Shown in pieces: positions 9,621 through 17,231 of a stretch of 64,000 nt of DNA (its first letter is position 1; every line of letters starts with the position of its first letter). Below the pieces are notes generated by a model. That model saw nothing but the letters and a program-made list of their open reading frames with translations, was not told where the DNA came from and did not search any database. Both the position numbers and the translations under genes were made by a program. This DNA is from an uncultured SAR86 cluster bacterium (GTDB lineage: Bacteria; Pseudomonadota; Gammaproteobacteria; Magnimaribacterales; Magnimaribacteraceae): positions 62,001-126,000 of the forward strand of contig CACLAF010000004.1 of NCBI GenBank assembly GCA_902604855.1. The letters run 5' to 3'.

Positions 9621-9626
9621 ATTATA
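9621..9626 (-). promoter_or_regulatory. possible -10 element upstream of pckA
   Basis: TATAAT on the minus strand (plus-strand attata) about 27 nt before the pckA start codon, inside the 43-nt gap that separates pckA from dsbB. A matching -35 is not obvious. Confidence 0.3.
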
Positions 9627-9637
9627 TAGATTATATT

Positions 9638-10159
9638 TTAATTATGAGAATGAATTTCATTTACCTTTTTAAAGATAAATGCACAGTAAATCAATAAAAA
9701 ACTGAGCGAAATTAATACCCAACCAGGAATACTAATACCCATAAAAGTCCATAAAATTTCAGCACAATTTCCATCACCAGTAAAAGCTAAGATTAATATT
9801 TCTAAAAAGGGCAACGTAGAAAAAAGGTATTCCATATCGGGTGCGCAGCTCGGGACTAAATCTGCTGGAAGGCTTTGCAAGTAAAGCTGTCTTATTGAGA
9901 GAAAAGCGCCACTAAGAATGGATACAAAAATTGAAGAAAGGATGATTTTATAGGTCAAGATTTTCTTGGGGTTAATTATCATCCCCAAGCCGGCAAGGAT
10001 GCCAAATATAATCACAGAACCTCTTTGCATATAACAAAGTATGCAGGGCTTTAATCCCAGATAATGCTCCATATATAAGGCTACAAGAATCATTCCTGTA
10101 GATGCGATTAAAAAAAGTAAGAATGTTCTTCTTGGATTTTTGGTAATTAGTTCTATCAA
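9638..10159 (-). CDS. dsbB: disulfide bond formation protein DsbB
   Basis: A 173-residue inner-membrane protein that reoxidises DsbA using quinone. The first catalytic pair is C39-x-x-C42 in KPCILCYMQR, right after the first helix, with the conserved arginine behind it. The second pair is C105 and C132 in the second periplasmic loop, and four hydrophobic segments are visible. The start is TTG at 10159, whose TGA overlap with the polA stop (TTGA) suggests translational coupling. The N-terminal length agrees with known DsbB, supporting this start. A DsbA-like protein is encoded at 15099-15749. Confidence 0.92.
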   Translation of the reverse strand: MIELITKNPRRTFLLFLIASTGMILVALYMEHYLGLKPCILCYMQRGSVIIFGILAGLGMIINPKKILTYKIILSSIFVSILSGAFLSIRQLYLQSLPADLVPSCAPDMEYLFSTLPFLEILILAFTGDGNCAEILWTFMGISIPGWVLISLSFLLIYCAFIFKKVNEIHSHN

Positions 10160-12840
10160 TGCGCCTGATCCCAGTTATCTCCAATTCCAATATCTATTTC
10201 TAGCGGGACATCCAGATTTGCTGCTCCCATCATAGAATCCGTTATTAGACTTACGATCTTATCTATTTCATCTTTTGGAGTGTCTAATATTAGTTCATCA
10301 TGAACTTGAAGAATTAGTTTTGCCTCACTTTTTTCCATTTTTATAGCTTTATGCATATTTATCATAGCTATTTTCATTATGTCTGCAGCAGTTCCTTGTA
10401 CGGGTGCATTTATCGCTGCTCGTTCTGAAGCTTGCCGTCTCATTGCATTGGTTGCATTAATATCTCTTAGATAAAGTCTTCTACCAAACAATGTTTCTAC
10501 ATAACCATTCTGACTGGCAAATTCTTTGGTGGATTCCATATATTTCTTAACATCTGGATATTTTTCAAAGTACATGGCCATATATTCAGCGGCTAAATTT
10601 CTAGAAATACCCAGCTGTTTTCCAAGACCAAAAGCAGATATCCCATAGATTAAACCAAAATTAATTGCTTTAGCATTTCTGCGAAGATCTGACGTTACGT
10701 CTTTAATACTGACATCAAATACTTCACTTGCAGTCTTGCTATGAACATCCTCTCCTTCTCGGAAGGCTTCTAGAAGTCCTGCATCTTTCGACATGTGAGC
10801 CATTACACGAAGCTCTATTTGAGAATAGTCAGCTGATATAAACTTATTTCCTTTAGAAGGTTCAAAGGCCTGCCTAATTCGTCTCCCATCTTCTGTTCTT
10901 ATTGGAATATTCTGTAAATTAGGATCCGAAGAAGATAGTCTCCCAGTTGTAGTTACTGCTTGATGAAATGAAGTATGCACTTTACCAGTAGATTGAGATA
11001 CCTGATTAGGTAGCTTATCAGTATAAGTTGATTTAAGTTTGCTTAATGTTCTGTGCTCCAAGAGAACTTTGGGCAATTCATACTCCTCTGCGAGTTCAGC
11101 AAGCACCTTTTCATCTGTTGATGGTTGACCTCCCGGTGTTTTCTTTATGATTCTGTACTTTAATTTTTCAAAGAATATTTCCCTAAGTTGTTTAGTGGAG
11201 CCGAGATTGAATTCCTCACCTGCAAGTTGGTAAGCCTTTTCTTCTAAATTCTTTATTCTACTTTCTAGATCCTTAGATTGAGAGTTAAGAATCTTGGAAT
11301 TTAATATAGCGCCGTTTTGTTCCATTTCGGATAATACTTCTATCAACGGAATTTCAATTTCATCATTGAGTTTATTTAGAGAGTCTTCACCTTCTAATCT
11401 AGGATTTAATTCTTCATATAGTCGCAGAGTAATATCTGCATCCTCTGCCGCATAATTTGTAGCTGCCTCAATAGGGACCTTATCGAAGGTAATCTGCTTA
11501 ACACCTTTACCAGCTACATCTTCAAAAGTAGAGGTTTTGTAATTTAGATAATAGGAAGACAAAGCATCTAGATTGTGTCGGGTTGCTGAAGCGTCCAAGA
11601 CATAACTCATCATCATGGTGTCATTTTTTATCGAAGCAATATCAACTCCATACTTTGCTAAAACGTTCCTGTCGAACTTTATATTTTGACCTATGATCTT
11701 ATTTGAAGAACCTTCAAGAAGAGGTCTAAGCTCTTTAAGAACAATATCCAAATCTAGTTGATCTACTGAATCATCATCATGCTTTAGTGGTATATAGTAA
11801 GCTTCACCTGCTTGGTAACTTAAAGAGATACCAACTAACTCCGTATCCATATAGTCTAATCCAGTGGTTTCTGTATCAAGAGCAATAGTTTTAGCTTTCG
11901 AAGCTTTTTTTATTAATTCTTTTAAAGCTTTCTCAGTTGAGATACAAACATAAGAAGAATTGACCTCTGGTTTAACTATTTTTTTTTCAGGGACTTCTTG
12001 TAGCCAAGAATTAAATTCTAACTCTTTATAAACTTCAAAAAGCTTTTCTGCATCGGATTCTGAAACTGCTAGATCCTCTATACCTATTTCTAAAGGAACA
12101 TCTGTTTTTATTTTTACCAGCTCGTGAGCCAGATCAAGGGTCTCTATAGAAGATCTGAGGTTCTCTCCAACCTTACCGCCTATAGATTCAGCGTTCTTTT
12201 TTATACCTTCAATATTCTTATATTCATTAAGCCACTTAACCGCTGTTTTTGGTCCAACCTTGTCAACTCCAGGAACATTATCAGACTTATCCCCTATAAG
12301 TGCTAAGTAGTCAGTTATGAGCTCCGGTCCAACTCCAAATTTATTCATTACTCCATTTTCATCAAGCAACTCTCCTGACATTGTGTTTACAACGCTTACA
12401 TTGTCACAGACCAGTTGGGTCATATCTTTGTCACCAGTAGAGATCACAGTATTCAATTTTTTTTGTCTTGCTTGTTCGGCAAGTGTTCCAATGACATCAT
12501 CAGCCTCTACCCCAGGAATCATAATAAGCTTTATGCCCATCAACGAAATGATGCGATGAATTGGTTCAATTTGTTGGACTAAATCCTCCGGCATAGGAGG
12601 CCTATTTGCTTTGTATTCAGAATACATGTCATGCCTAAAGGTTTTTCCTTTTGCATCAAATACCACTGCTAATGGACTATCAGGATGATCAATAAGCACT
12701 CTTTTTATCATGCTTATAACACCTTTAATCGCTCCAGTGGGTTGATTCTTACTTGTCGTTAGAGGTGGCAGTGCGTGATAAGCTCGATATAAATATGAAG
12801 AGCCATCTACAAGGATTATTGGATCTTTCTCTTCACTCAT
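10156..12840 (-). CDS. polA: DNA polymerase I
   Basis: An 894-residue three-domain polymerase. The N-terminal 5'-3' exonuclease domain starts with the DGSSYLYRAYHALPPL segment. The 3'-5' proofreading domain keeps its catalytic D-x-E (DTETTGL, near residue 322) and so looks active. The polymerase domain has motif A (ADYSQIELR), motif B (RRNAKAINFGLIYG) and motif C (QVHDELIL). It fills gaps in repair and removes Okazaki RNA primers. Its start overlaps the FkbM gene's end by 8 nt, and its stop overlaps the dsbB start. Confidence 0.98.
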   Translation of the reverse strand: MSEEKDPIILVDGSSYLYRAYHALPPLTTSKNQPTGAIKGVISMIKRVLIDHPDSPLAVVFDAKGKTFRHDMYSEYKANRPPMPEDLVQQIEPIHRIISLMGIKLIMIPGVEADDVIGTLAEQARQKKLNTVISTGDKDMTQLVCDNVSVVNTMSGELLDENGVMNKFGVGPELITDYLALIGDKSDNVPGVDKVGPKTAVKWLNEYKNIEGIKKNAESIGGKVGENLRSSIETLDLAHELVKIKTDVPLEIGIEDLAVSESDAEKLFEVYKELEFNSWLQEVPEKKIVKPEVNSSYVCISTEKALKELIKKASKAKTIALDTETTGLDYMDTELVGISLSYQAGEAYYIPLKHDDDSVDQLDLDIVLKELRPLLEGSSNKIIGQNIKFDRNVLAKYGVDIASIKNDTMMMSYVLDASATRHNLDALSSYYLNYKTSTFEDVAGKGVKQITFDKVPIEAATNYAAEDADITLRLYEELNPRLEGEDSLNKLNDEIEIPLIEVLSEMEQNGAILNSKILNSQSKDLESRIKNLEEKAYQLAGEEFNLGSTKQLREIFFEKLKYRIIKKTPGGQPSTDEKVLAELAEEYELPKVLLEHRTLSKLKSTYTDKLPNQVSQSTGKVHTSFHQAVTTTGRLSSSDPNLQNIPIRTEDGRRIRQAFEPSKGNKFISADYSQIELRVMAHMSKDAGLLEAFREGEDVHSKTASEVFDVSIKDVTSDLRRNAKAINFGLIYGISAFGLGKQLGISRNLAAEYMAMYFEKYPDVKKYMESTKEFASQNGYVETLFGRRLYLRDINATNAMRRQASERAAINAPVQGTAADIMKIAMINMHKAIKMEKSEAKLILQVHDELILDTPKDEIDKIVSLITDSMMGAANLDVPLEIDIGIGDNWDQAH

Positions 12841-13519
12841 TAGAATATTTTCTCAAGTAAAGTCTGTTTCTTCTAGAGCCCTTATTTCTCCAACTTAATT
12901 CTTCTTCAAGTCCCGCCATAGAAATAATATTTTCTATCTTCTCAAGATTTTCATCAAGATTGATGCCTTCCATTTCAACTAGGATACTATCAACTTCAGA
13001 CAAAATATTCGAAGCGCCTTCCAGTATTTCAAGTTCCTTGCCATCAACATCAAGTTTTATATGATTTGGGGAAGGAACTCCTTCAATTTGATTAAGATCG
13101 TCTAGTTTAATTGCAATTACAGATTGGAATCCATTTACATCAAACTCTCCAAATTGATTTGAACTTGATCCAATACTATTGTGCGATGCACCTGCACTTG
13201 TATCTTTCATGAATAGATTCAGTAAATTAGTTTTGTTACTACCTGCAAAGCAAAGTGCTTGTATGTATTCATCTAATCCATTCAATCTTATATTGGCATT
13301 CAAAGTAGCATATGACTCTGCAGAGGGTTCGAGGGACAAGACTTTATTTCTTTTCTCTAAAGCGGCATAAAGACTGAAAACGCCTATATTAGCTCCTATA
13401 TCCCATAAAACTTCTTGATCTTTTAATGTAGTTCTAATCCACTCAAATGTTTCAGGCTCACTTCTATTAGATGCGGGGTCTTGTGGCACTGATCCTGGTG
13501 AGTCAACTCTAAACTTCAA
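12833..13519 (-). CDS. FkbM family methyltransferase, N-terminus disrupted
   Basis: The 228 residues shown start at a TTG (13519) and carry the SAM-binding motif LWDIGANIGVFSLYAA (about residues 38-53), the EPSAESYATL strand, and the KLDVDGKELEILEG segment typical of FkbM O-methyltransferases. The family normally has about 50-70 more residues before the motif. In-frame coding of good quality does continue upstream (ITDRG, LVESFKETQE, VKKFSSLLTL) to a TAG at 13681-13679, but it holds no ATG, GTG or TTG. An ATG at 13743 lies in the neighbouring frame. One extra A in the AAAAA run (plus-strand T run 13674-13678) would join them into a 303-residue protein. So this is either a frameshifted gene, an assembly error, or slippage. 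Confidence 0.75.
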   Translation of the reverse strand: MKFRVDSPGSVPQDPASNRSEPETFEWIRTTLKDQEVLWDIGANIGVFSLYAALEKRNKVLSLEPSAESYATLNANIRLNGLDEYIQALCFAGSNKTNLLNLFMKDTSAGASHNSIGSSSNQFGEFDVNGFQSVIAIKLDDLNQIEGVPSPNHIKLDVDGKELEILEGASNILSEVDSILVEMEGINLDENLEKIENIISMAGLEEELSWRNKGSRRNRLYLRKYSNE

Positions 13520-13614
13520 GACACCTCGATCAGTGATAATTTCTTGAGTCTCCTTGAAGGACTCTACAAGTCTTGCATTAGTTTTTATTTTAGTTCTCTT
13601 GTTTGCACCCAGCG

Positions 13615-13743
13615 TTAGGAGAGAACTAAACTTTTTAACGATTTGTGATCTTGTTTTGCTGATATCAATTTCCTTTTTCTAATTTTACCTACAAAAAAGT
13701 TAAAAAAAAAATTAAAAAATTTGAACTTTAATAAATTTTGCAT
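13615..13743 (-). other. out-of-frame 5' segment of the FkbM gene
   Basis: A 42-codon reading frame from ATG 13743 to TAA 13617-13615, beginning MQNLLKFKFFNFFFNFF and continuing VGKIRK before leaving the FkbM frame. It is unlikely to be a separate gene: it meets the FkbM frame in a -1 relation exactly at an A5 run. The Phe-rich start is encoded by T-runs of up to ten on the minus strand, also prone to length errors, though those runs are not where the frame must change. Confidence 0.5.
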
Positions 13744-13781
13744 GTCTCAAAGATATTGGAAAAAATAATCCTGACTTCCAT

Positions 13782-13818
13782 AAAGCTTCGAGCAACCCCA
13801 AATGTTCGGAGCTTTTTT
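13782..13818 (+). terminator. strong hairpin with U-tract on the plus strand
   Basis: Plus-strand arms 13782-13794 and 13803-13815 pair over 13 positions including two G-U pairs, with an 8-nt loop, and run into six T residues (13813-13818). On the minus strand the same positions give two A-C mismatches, so pairing is better in plus-strand RNA. The tail overlaps the stop codon of engB. No plus-strand gene precedes it; it may serve minus-strand engB less efficiently. Confidence 0.55.
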
Positions 13819-14416
13819 AATTCATCTCATTAATCTTTTCAAGAACAAGGTTTATTCCTGTCTTCTTGGTTGCAGAAACTGGAATTATAAAATGTTTGGT
13901 TGATAATTTATTTAACTCTTTAGTAGCTTTTAATACAGTCTGGGCAATCTGACTCTTTGACAACTTATCTGCTTTATTTAGAAGTAAGATCATCGGGAGG
14001 TCTTTACTTTCGCACCAATCTATAAGGCTTTCATCATCTTCTTTAAGTGGATGTCTTATATCCATTATGATGCATAGTGCATTGAGACATTGTCTGGTCA
14101 TCAGATATCTTTCTATTTCTTGACCCCAAGAAGCCCTCATTTTTTTTGAGACTTTTGCATATCCGTAACCAGGTAAATCGATAATCTTAAATTCAGAGTT
14201 TGATTTAATCTCAAAAACATTTATTGACTGAGTCCTTCCAGGTGTTTTACTAGTTTTTGCCAGTTTTTTATTGTTGGTAAGTGCATTTAGTATGCTGGAC
14301 TTCCCACAATTAGACCGTCCACAAAATGCAATTTCGGACCCTTGATCTACTGGAAGATCTTTTGTACTTGGATAACTGCCAATGAATTTTGCGTTGTTAA
14401 AATATGTCTTATCCAT
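13817..14416 (-). CDS. engB: ribosome biogenesis GTP-binding protein EngB/YsxC/YihA
   Basis: A 199-residue GTPase needed for 50S subunit assembly. Motifs are GRSNCGKSS (G1, about residues 33-41), the TPGRTQSIN switch I, DLPGYGYAKV (G3) and NKADK (G4). Length is normal for the family. It is transcribed away from cytochrome c4, which starts 81 nt upstream on the other strand, a neighbour arrangement also common in other gammaproteobacteria. Its stop lies inside a hairpin/T-tract structure. Confidence 0.96.
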   Translation of the reverse strand: MDKTYFNNAKFIGSYPSTKDLPVDQGSEIAFCGRSNCGKSSILNALTNNKKLAKTSKTPGRTQSINVFEIKSNSEFKIIDLPGYGYAKVSKKMRASWGQEIERYLMTRQCLNALCIIMDIRHPLKEDDESLIDWCESKDLPMILLLNKADKLSKSQIAQTVLKATKELNKLSTKHFIIPVSATKKTGINLVLEKINEMN

Positions 14417-14453
14417 AGGAGTTTTTAATTTAGTATCGCCAGATTCCTTAGTA

Positions 14454-14459
14454 TATAAT
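14454..14459 (+). promoter_or_regulatory. likely -10 of the cytochrome c4 gene
   Basis: Perfect TATAAT 38 nt before the cytochrome start, in the 81-nt divergent gap with engB. The -35 region (TAGTAT at 17-nt spacing) is poor. A GGCGCGCC palindrome lies just downstream at about 14462-14469, in the predicted leader. Confidence 0.4.
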
Positions 14460-14497
14460 GTCGGCGCGCCACATCATATTTAAAGATAAATTCTTAA

Positions 14498-15094
14498 ATG
14501 AGATTAACGAATTTAATAATCACAACTGCAGCAATTCTGCTCTTAGGAGCTGGAGACCCTAACGCTGGAAAGGATAAAGTTGCAGTCTGTGCAGGTTGTC
14601 ATGGACTAGATGGCAATAGCCTTGTCGGCATCTGGCCTTCTTTAGCAGGGCAGAATCAAAATTATCTTTTAAAGCAGCTTAGATTAGTAAAGACAGGTGA
14701 AAGAGAAATTGCTTCTATGATTGGTCTATTGGATAACCTAGATGATTCTGATCTTCAAGACATTGCCGCCTTTTATGAATCTAATGTTAATACTGTGGGC
14801 ACAGTAGACGAGGATAAGGTAGAGCTAGGAAGAAAATTATATTACGCAGGTAATCTTGAAAAGGGTGTCCCCGCTTGTTCAGCCTGCCATTCACCTAAAG
14901 GATTAGGAAATGGTCCTGCTGCATACCCTTTACTAAGCGGGCAACAGCCTGAGTATGTTGCAAAGGCATTAAAAGATTACAGATCAGGAGCAAGAATTAA
15001 TCAAGATCCTTCAAAAATTATGGCTGCGATTGCTTATAAATTAGATGATGATGAGATTGACGCCTTATCTAGTTTTGTGCATGGTTTATACTAA
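14498..15094 (+). CDS. cytochrome c4 (diheme periplasmic cytochrome c)
   Basis: A 198-residue exported protein with a short signal peptide (about residues 1-20). Two heme c attachment sites, C31-AGC-H35 and C127-SAC-H131, sit in two tandem class I cytochrome domains of roughly equal size, the layout of cytochrome c4. These proteins carry electrons from the bc1 complex to terminal oxidases at the periplasmic face of the membrane. The next gene, a DsbA-like oxidoreductase, starts 4 nt after its stop. The same c4-dsbA pairing next to engB occurs in many gammaproteobacteria. Confidence 0.92.
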   Translation: MRLTNLIITTAAILLLGAGDPNAGKDKVAVCAGCHGLDGNSLVGIWPSLAGQNQNYLLKQLRLVKTGEREIASMIGLLDNLDDSDLQDIAAFYESNVNTVGTVDEDKVELGRKLYYAGNLEKGVPACSACHSPKGLGNGPAAYPLLSGQQPEYVAKALKDYRSGARINQDPSKIMAAIAYKLDDDEIDALSSFVHGLY

Positions 15095-15098
15095 TAAA

Positions 15099-15749
15099 AT
15101 GTTCCGTAACCAGTTTCTTCTTTTTTCCCTCTTAATTGCTTTACTTAGTTGCTCTAATGATGATCAAACAACTTTCGAATCTGGCAATGGAGAGAGGTTT
15201 AGAGCAGGAGTGCATTATGAACTATTAGATAATCCTACAAAAGTTCGGGATCCATCCAAAATAGAAGTAACAGAAGTATTCTGGTTTGGATGTAATCATT
15301 GTTATGCTCTCGAGCCCTACATAGCAAGATGGAAAAGAGATATTCCTCTTGATGTAACTTTCATAAAATCTCCAGCTACTTGGAATGACATGCTGAAAAC
15401 TCATGCAAGAATTTATTACACTGCTAAAGCTCTCGGCATTGAACAGCAGTTTGTTCCAGCTGCCTTCAATACTATTCAAAATGAAGGAAAAATGCTTACA
15501 GGAAATACTGAGCTTGAGTATTACTTTAGAGGATTCGATGTGGAGAAAGATCGATACAAAGCAGTTTCTACCTCTTTTGGGGTAAGGAATGCGGTTGATC
15601 AGGCAGATAAAAAAATGAAAGATTGGAAGGTAACGGGGGTGCCGTCACTTGTGGTAAATGGAAAATATAAAGTTGCTGCATCTAGGTCTGTTCGTACAGA
15701 CGAGTTGTTTGATGTTGTAGATTTTCTCATTGAAAAGGAGAGAAATTAA
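15099..15749 (+). CDS. dsbA: DsbA-like thiol:disulfide interchange protein
   Basis: A 216-residue thioredoxin-fold protein. The active site is C65-N-H-C68 in FWFGCNHCYALEPY, and the cis-proline loop is GVPSLVVNGKY near the C-terminus. The N-terminus is hydrophobic and ends at LLSC (C18), a fair lipobox, so it may be a membrane-anchored lipoprotein and not fully soluble. I start at ATG 15099, because a longer frame (15045) would run back through the cytochrome gene and add an unlikely N-terminus. It introduces disulfides in exported proteins and would be reoxidised by DsbB (9638-10159). Confidence 0.88.
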   Translation: MFRNQFLLFSLLIALLSCSNDDQTTFESGNGERFRAGVHYELLDNPTKVRDPSKIEVTEVFWFGCNHCYALEPYIARWKRDIPLDVTFIKSPATWNDMLKTHARIYYTAKALGIEQQFVPAAFNTIQNEGKMLTGNTELEYYFRGFDVEKDRYKAVSTSFGVRNAVDQADKKMKDWKVTGVPSLVVNGKYKVAASRSVRTDELFDVVDFLIEKERN

Positions 15750-15766
15750 AATCTCTCCCTCTAAAA

Positions 15767-16588
15767 TTGAACAAATTCCCTATTTCTCCGCTCTTTATTC
15801 CTGCTAACAAACTTGATTGGATCGAGAAAACCTTTCAAAAAGGTACCGATAGCATAATTATCGATCTAGAGGATTCCATTTCAGAGAATCAGAAAGATCA
15901 GGCTAGAGAAGATCTATATTCTCACCTTAAAAAAAATAGTCATGATGGCGAATTAATAATAAGAGTTAACCCAGTTGATGATAAGTTTGGTCAAGAGGAT
16001 ATAAAATTACTTTCAAGCACTGATCTTTCGGTGAGTGCCTTTATGCTTCCAAAAATTGAAGACTGCTCTTTGATTGATAATCTGCCAGAGATCAACATTA
16101 TTGCATTATTAGAAACCCCAAATGCAATAAATAATATTTCTCTAATAGCTAGAGATAAGAAAGTTAAAGGTTTGGCATTAGGTGGTGCTGATCTAAGTGC
16201 TAGCCTTGGTTCTACTATGGACTGGGACTCTCTTTTGTATGCAAGATCAAAGATAGTACTAGAATCAGCAATCAACAACCTTTTTTCCATTGATAGTCCA
16301 TTTATGGATATAGATAACTTGGATAAGTTGCAGGAAGAAAGTAAAAAAGCCAAAGCACTAGGCTTCAATGGAAAAGCAGCCATACACCCCAATCAACTTG
16401 ATATTATCAAGAGTTCTTTTCTACCGGATGAGGAAGAAATAAATGAAGCTAAGGAAATCATAAAAGCCTTTAAAAAATCTTCATCCGCTGTCATGGCTTT
16501 TAATGGCAGGATGATTGATCAACCTATAATATTATCTATGGAAAAAAGATTAAGACTTGTAGGCATTGATCCAAAGAATATAGACTAA
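15767..16588 (+). CDS. HpcH/HpaI aldolase / CitE-like lyase
   Basis: A 273-residue TIM-barrel enzyme of the citrate-lyase-beta/malyl-CoA-lyase family. It has SPLFIPANKLDWIEK at the start, IIIDLEDSI (Mg-binding region), the substrate arginine in LIIRVNP, ALLETPNAI with the metal-binding glutamate, and GGADLSASLG with the metal-binding aspartate. Such enzymes cleave or form C-C bonds in beta-hydroxyacyl-CoA compounds, often malyl- or citramalyl-CoA. The start is taken as TTG 15767; a better ribosome site (AAGGAG, 15735-15740) lies farther upstream with no standard start in frame, so the N-terminus is uncertain. It is followed after 7 nt by a MaoC hydratase. Confidence 0.82.
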   Translation: MNKFPISPLFIPANKLDWIEKTFQKGTDSIIIDLEDSISENQKDQAREDLYSHLKKNSHDGELIIRVNPVDDKFGQEDIKLLSSTDLSVSAFMLPKIEDCSLIDNLPEINIIALLETPNAINNISLIARDKKVKGLALGGADLSASLGSTMDWDSLLYARSKIVLESAINNLFSIDSPFMDIDNLDKLQEESKKAKALGFNGKAAIHPNQLDIIKSSFLPDEEEINEAKEIIKAFKKSSSAVMAFNGRMIDQPIILSMEKRLRLVGIDPKNID

Positions 16589-16595
16589 AAATATT

Positions 16596-17114
16596 ATGGT
16601 AAAAAAAATGAAAGAAATATCACCTGGCCGCTATAGAGAATCGTTTGGTAGATATTATGAAGAATTTGTTGTTGGGGATATTTATGAACATAGACCCGGC
16701 AGAACAATTACCCAATCAGATAATATTTGGTTTACTCTTTTAACAATGAATCAACATCCTTTACACATTGATGATGAGTATGGAAAGGGTACAGAGTTTG
16801 GCAAGACTTTGGTAGTTAGCCCTTTTACAGTTGCATTGATGGTGGGAATGAGCGTGAGTGATGTCAGTCAAAAAACAGTAGCTAACTTAGGCTGGACAGA
16901 TATTAAAATGACTCATCCTCTTTATGTGGGCGATACACTTTATGCTGAATCTGAAGTAATTGAAAAAAGAGAGTCTAAATCAAGACCAGATGAAGGAATA
17001 GTTACTGTTAAAACAATTGGTAAAAATCAAGATGGAATCGAAGTCGCTTCATTTATAAGATCAGCCCTTATTCCAAAAGATGGAAAAGCCGTAGAAGACA
17101 AAATTGACTACTAA
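16596..17114 (+). CDS. MaoC family (hotdog) dehydratase
   Basis: A 172-residue hotdog-fold protein. The MaoC signature is visible: RTITQSDNIWFTLLTMNQHPLHIDDEY contains the catalytic Asp/His pair region (about residues 36-62). GKTLVVSPFTVALMVGM follows, which packs against the acyl chain, and the GDTLYAESEV strand comes later. These enzymes hydrate enoyl-CoA thioesters; close relatives act on mesaconyl-type CoA esters beside CitE-like lyases. The tight pairing with the CitE-like gene (7-nt gap) suggests that a hydratase and a lyase act in succession. That order is an inference. Confidence 0.85.
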   Translation: MVKKMKEISPGRYRESFGRYYEEFVVGDIYEHRPGRTITQSDNIWFTLLTMNQHPLHIDDEYGKGTEFGKTLVVSPFTVALMVGMSVSDVSQKTVANLGWTDIKMTHPLYVGDTLYAESEVIEKRESKSRPDEGIVTVKTIGKNQDGIEVASFIRSALIPKDGKAVEDKIDY

Positions 17115-17176
17115 CTTTATATTGTAAGACTCTCATGTTTTCCCAATTTTTGCGGAAATATATAAAAAGAAATCCC

Positions 17177-17182
17177 TATAAT
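17177..17182 (+). promoter_or_regulatory. possible -10 upstream of the carotenoid oxygenase
   Basis: TATAAT 50 nt before the ATG, in a 117-nt gap after the MaoC gene. The -35 is not convincing. A good ribosome site (AGGGGA) lies 6 nt before ATG 17232. The gap otherwise shows only AT-rich sequence. Confidence 0.3.
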
Positions 17183-17231
17183 AAACTCCTTTTTTTTGCT
17201 ATAACTATCTTCAACTTATAGGGGAAAAGTT

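Noticed and set aside
13615-13743. Separate small Phe-rich gene
   Set aside because: It has no ribosome site, consists of T-run codons, and continues in the neighbouring frame as the FkbM protein.
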